From: an uncultured Erysipelotrichaceae bacterium | Lineage (GTDB): Bacteria; Bacillota_I; Bacilli_A; Acholeplasmatales; Anaeroplasmataceae | Length of the DNA stretch: 8,881 bases | Assembly: GCA_902783745.1 (NCBI GenBank) | Contig: CACZRY010000049.1 | Span: forward strand, 1-8,881 | Direction of reading: 5' to 3' | Shown: positions 7,097 through 8,881 of the stretch, piece by piece | Position numbering within the stretch: position 1 is the stretch's first letter | Layout: each line of letters begins with the position of its first letter | Made by a program: the position numbers and the translations under genes | The notes under the pieces: generated by a model | What the model saw: only the letters and a program-made list of their open reading frames with translations | Told to the model about the DNA's origin: nothing | Databases searched by the model: none

Positions 7097-8881
7097 ATGG
7101 AAAATATTTGTTCAAAAACGCCATATAACCTATTCTTATATAACAAAAGAAAAGAACTTGGCTTAAGTAAAAGAAAGATGGCATCTAAGATAGGTATTTC
7201 ATATATTAGATACCATCTAATAGAAAATGGATATATAAAACCAAATAAAAAGACTATTGATAAGGTATCAAAAGCTTTTGATATTGATTATAATGATTAT
7301 TTATTAGATGATTTATCATATCCTATAGAAATACATAATAATAAGCACTATAAAATAGTAGATTTATTCTATTTACTACTTGGAAAATTATGGTTTAGAT
7401 TAATTGTATTAACTATAACTATATTGACTTTAGCGTCATTTGTAACCTTTAAGGCATTAGATTATAAATATGAAAAATTAAGACCTGAATTCTTTTCAAG
7501 TGATGTTAATAAATTTCAAGATGATCTAAATATGACTGGTAGTATTTCATATTCTCTTTATGCAGATTTTATGCATCCATCAATTCATAAGTTTATGAAA
7601 TTTGAGGATAATGAAGAGATGCTTGTAGAAATTTCATCTATGTTAAGAAATGAAATTAGATTAAGATTTTCTATAACATATTGGACAGATGATTATAGAT
7701 TCTATTTAGAAGCTGATAACCTAAAGAATGATACAGTATTATATAATTTAGATGCTTATGATTATAGTACAGAATATACATATTCTGATTCATTCACATT
7801 AGAAGAACCTGATGAATATTTCCTTACTTTAAAAGAAGGAATTCTCTTTTCTAAATTATTAGATAAAATAGATTTTACTGATTCATTTAAGGATTTAATA
7901 AATGAAGAATTAGGTTATGAACTATCAAGCTTTTTAGATATTTATAAGCCTTATATGACGCAAAAAAATGATATTCTACATAAGGATGCATATTTTGCAT
8001 CAATAGAAGTATCAAGTATTATATTATTTGCGATATTTGCGTTTATAACCTTCTATTCTTATATGTATGGAAGTAAAAGAGATATAGAAAAAGAATATAG
8101 TCATAGTGATAAATTATTATATTTAGATGTTGCATCAAACATCAAAAAAAGAGATATAAAATTCTTCCCATTTATACCAGAAATATTAGTTCAGTTATTT
8201 GGTATATTACTAATTGGAATAGGTGTATCAAGAGTACTATTCATGGGATTTATGTCCTTTGAATATAGTGAGGATGTAATGCAAACATCTCAAAGATTAT
8301 TGTCTGTACAATTAATTGGTGTATTCTTGTTATCATTTATGAAATTCGATTTATTCATTGATGATAAAAGAGTATTAAGAAATATATTCTTATATCCTTT
8401 AGCGTTCTTTGTAATATATTATTTTGAAACATATTTAATAATAAGCTTAAAGAATACAAATAGTATTATATTTAGCTTTGTTAATTTATCGTTCCCAAAT
8501 CCATTTATGTCAACTGGATGTTATTTCTTGATAATGTTTTTCTTGTTTTATACACCTAATATTATTAAAACAAGAAAGAAACTATTGTTATTTAGATTAG
8601 GTGCAATATTACCAATTTTATTTATATTTATATCATTCTTTATTTTCTATAGTGAACAAATATTTGGTATAACTATAGAAAATTTATGGATAAAGAATTT
8701 ATTTAGTGGACAAAGATTACCTTTATCAATTTTAGCTATTGTATATTTAGTTGGATTATTCTTTTTAAGACTATATTTTAAGAAGAAGTATGGTGAAGAT
8801 AATGCACAAAGATACTTCATGGGTAATAGATTCTTATTTTTAAAGAATATTATGGCAGTTTTAATTATCATTGTAATTTGG
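7097..8881 (+). CDS. Membrane-embedded Xre-type HTH protein (partial, 3' end outside window)
   Basis: 595 codons are open to the window edge with no stop. Residues 11-68 form an Xre/Cro-like helix-turn-helix: LYNKRKELGLSKRKMASKIG, then the recognition helix and turn YIRYHLIENGYIKP, then IDKVSKAFDID. The first membrane segment is at about 99-119, followed by a polar domain of about 180 residues (120-300). At least eight further hydrophobic segments follow (about 301-324, 358-388, 400-420, 429-451, 474-490, 498-518, 541-560, 580 to the edge). Basic loops at 326-356, 423-428, 491-495 and 561-577 alternate with acidic or neutral ones. The positive-inside rule then puts the HTH in the cytoplasm and the 120-300 domain outside. 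It is likely a membrane-bound transcription regulator or sensor. No transporter, kinase or protease motif is visible, and the outer domain and membrane part are not recognised. It is co-transcribed with the upstream lipase-like lipoprotein, which suggests a shared envelope function. Confidence 0.85.
   Translation, partial: MENICSKTPYNLFLYNKRKELGLSKRKMASKIGISYIRYHLIENGYIKPNKKTIDKVSKAFDIDYNDYLLDDLSYPIEIHNNKHYKIVDLFYLLLGKLWFRLIVLTITILTLASFVTFKALDYKYEKLRPEFFSSDVNKFQDDLNMTGSISYSLYADFMHPSIHKFMKFEDNEEMLVEISSMLRNEIRLRFSITYWTDDYRFYLEADNLKNDTVLYNLDAYDYSTEYTYSDSFTLEEPDEYFLTLKEGILFSKLLDKIDFTDSFKDLINEELGYELSSFLDIYKPYMTQKNDILHKDAYFASIEVSSIILFAIFAFITFYSYMYGSKRDIEKEYSHSDKLLYLDVASNIKKRDIKFFPFIPEILVQLFGILLIGIGVSRVLFMGFMSFEYSEDVMQTSQRLLSVQLIGVFLLSFMKFDLFIDDKRVLRNIFLYPLAFFVIYYFETYLIISLKNTNSIIFSFVNLSFPNPFMSTGCYFLIMFFLFYTPNIIKTRKKLLLFRLGAILPILFIFISFFIFYSEQIFGITIENLWIKNLFSGQRLPLSILAIVYLVGLFFLRLYFKKKYGEDNAQRYFMGNRFLFLKNIMAVLIIIVIW

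Noticed and set aside
8647..8871. Antisense open frame near the right edge
   Set aside because: It lies opposite the continuous 595-codon reading frame of the HTH-membrane protein, whose positive-inside pattern continues through this region.
1..8881. Alternative genetic code with TGA as Trp (Mycoplasma-like)
   Set aside because: The eight Trp codons seen are all TGG and no in-frame TGA is needed in any gene. The standard bacterial code explains the window, though absence of TGA as a stop here leaves a small doubt.
1..8881. Mobile element, tRNA or rRNA
   Set aside because: No transposase, integrase, terminal repeats or tRNA-like cloverleaf was seen; the gaps between genes are all about 100 nt or shorter and are filled by promoters and terminators.

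Overview
The window is an AT-rich piece of a bacterial chromosome, probably from a low-GC Bacillota lineage (Bacilli, Erysipelotrichales/RF39-like or similar). The pointers are the adjacent gyrB-gyrA pair with Bacillus-type protein sequences, AGA as the dominant Arg codon, AT-ending codons, strong AGGAGG-type ribosome binding sites and extended -10 promoters. The eight Trp codons in the identified reading frames are all TGG and every complete gene ends in TAA or TAG. Nothing therefore calls for a Mycoplasma-type code, although TGA=Trp cannot be excluded from so few codons. The exact taxon cannot be read from the window. All genes are on the + strand, with no RNA gene, mobile element or CRISPR array and no gene-free stretch over 300 bases.

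Layout: (1) 1-171 is the 3' end of gyrB, followed after 12 nt by complete gyrA (184-2766), then a strong intrinsic terminator. The gyrase pair is often close to dnaA/oriC in Bacillota, so the origin may lie upstream. (2) 2867-5218 encodes a two-part DNA repair-type enzyme: an N-terminal RecB/Cas4-like PD-(D/E)XK nuclease domain fused to an XPD/DinG-family iron-sulfur helicase. It has its own extended -10 promoter, which lies inside a 19-bp inverted repeat, and its terminator hairpin starts within its last codons. (3) 5296-7086 and 7097-8881 (runs off the window) form a tight two-gene operon. The first gene is a secreted lipoprotein with the fold signature of a serine alpha/beta-hydrolase (class-3-lipase-like). 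The second is a protein with an N-terminal Xre-type helix-turn-helix, an extracytoplasmic domain of about 180 residues and at least nine membrane segments.

The most unusual part is this last operon. A lipid-anchored hydrolase outside the membrane is paired with a membrane-embedded DNA-binding protein whose outward-facing domain could sense something at the cell surface. The promoter region contains a perfect 12-bp palindrome and a separate 9-bp inverted repeat centred on the -10 box, both candidate operators for the HTH protein. The hydrolase and the regulator may form an envelope-sensing or lipid-processing circuit; this is inference. A second point of interest is that GyrA carries a degenerate GyrA-box and a long acidic tail, so its DNA wrapping and supercoiling behaviour may differ from textbook gyrase.
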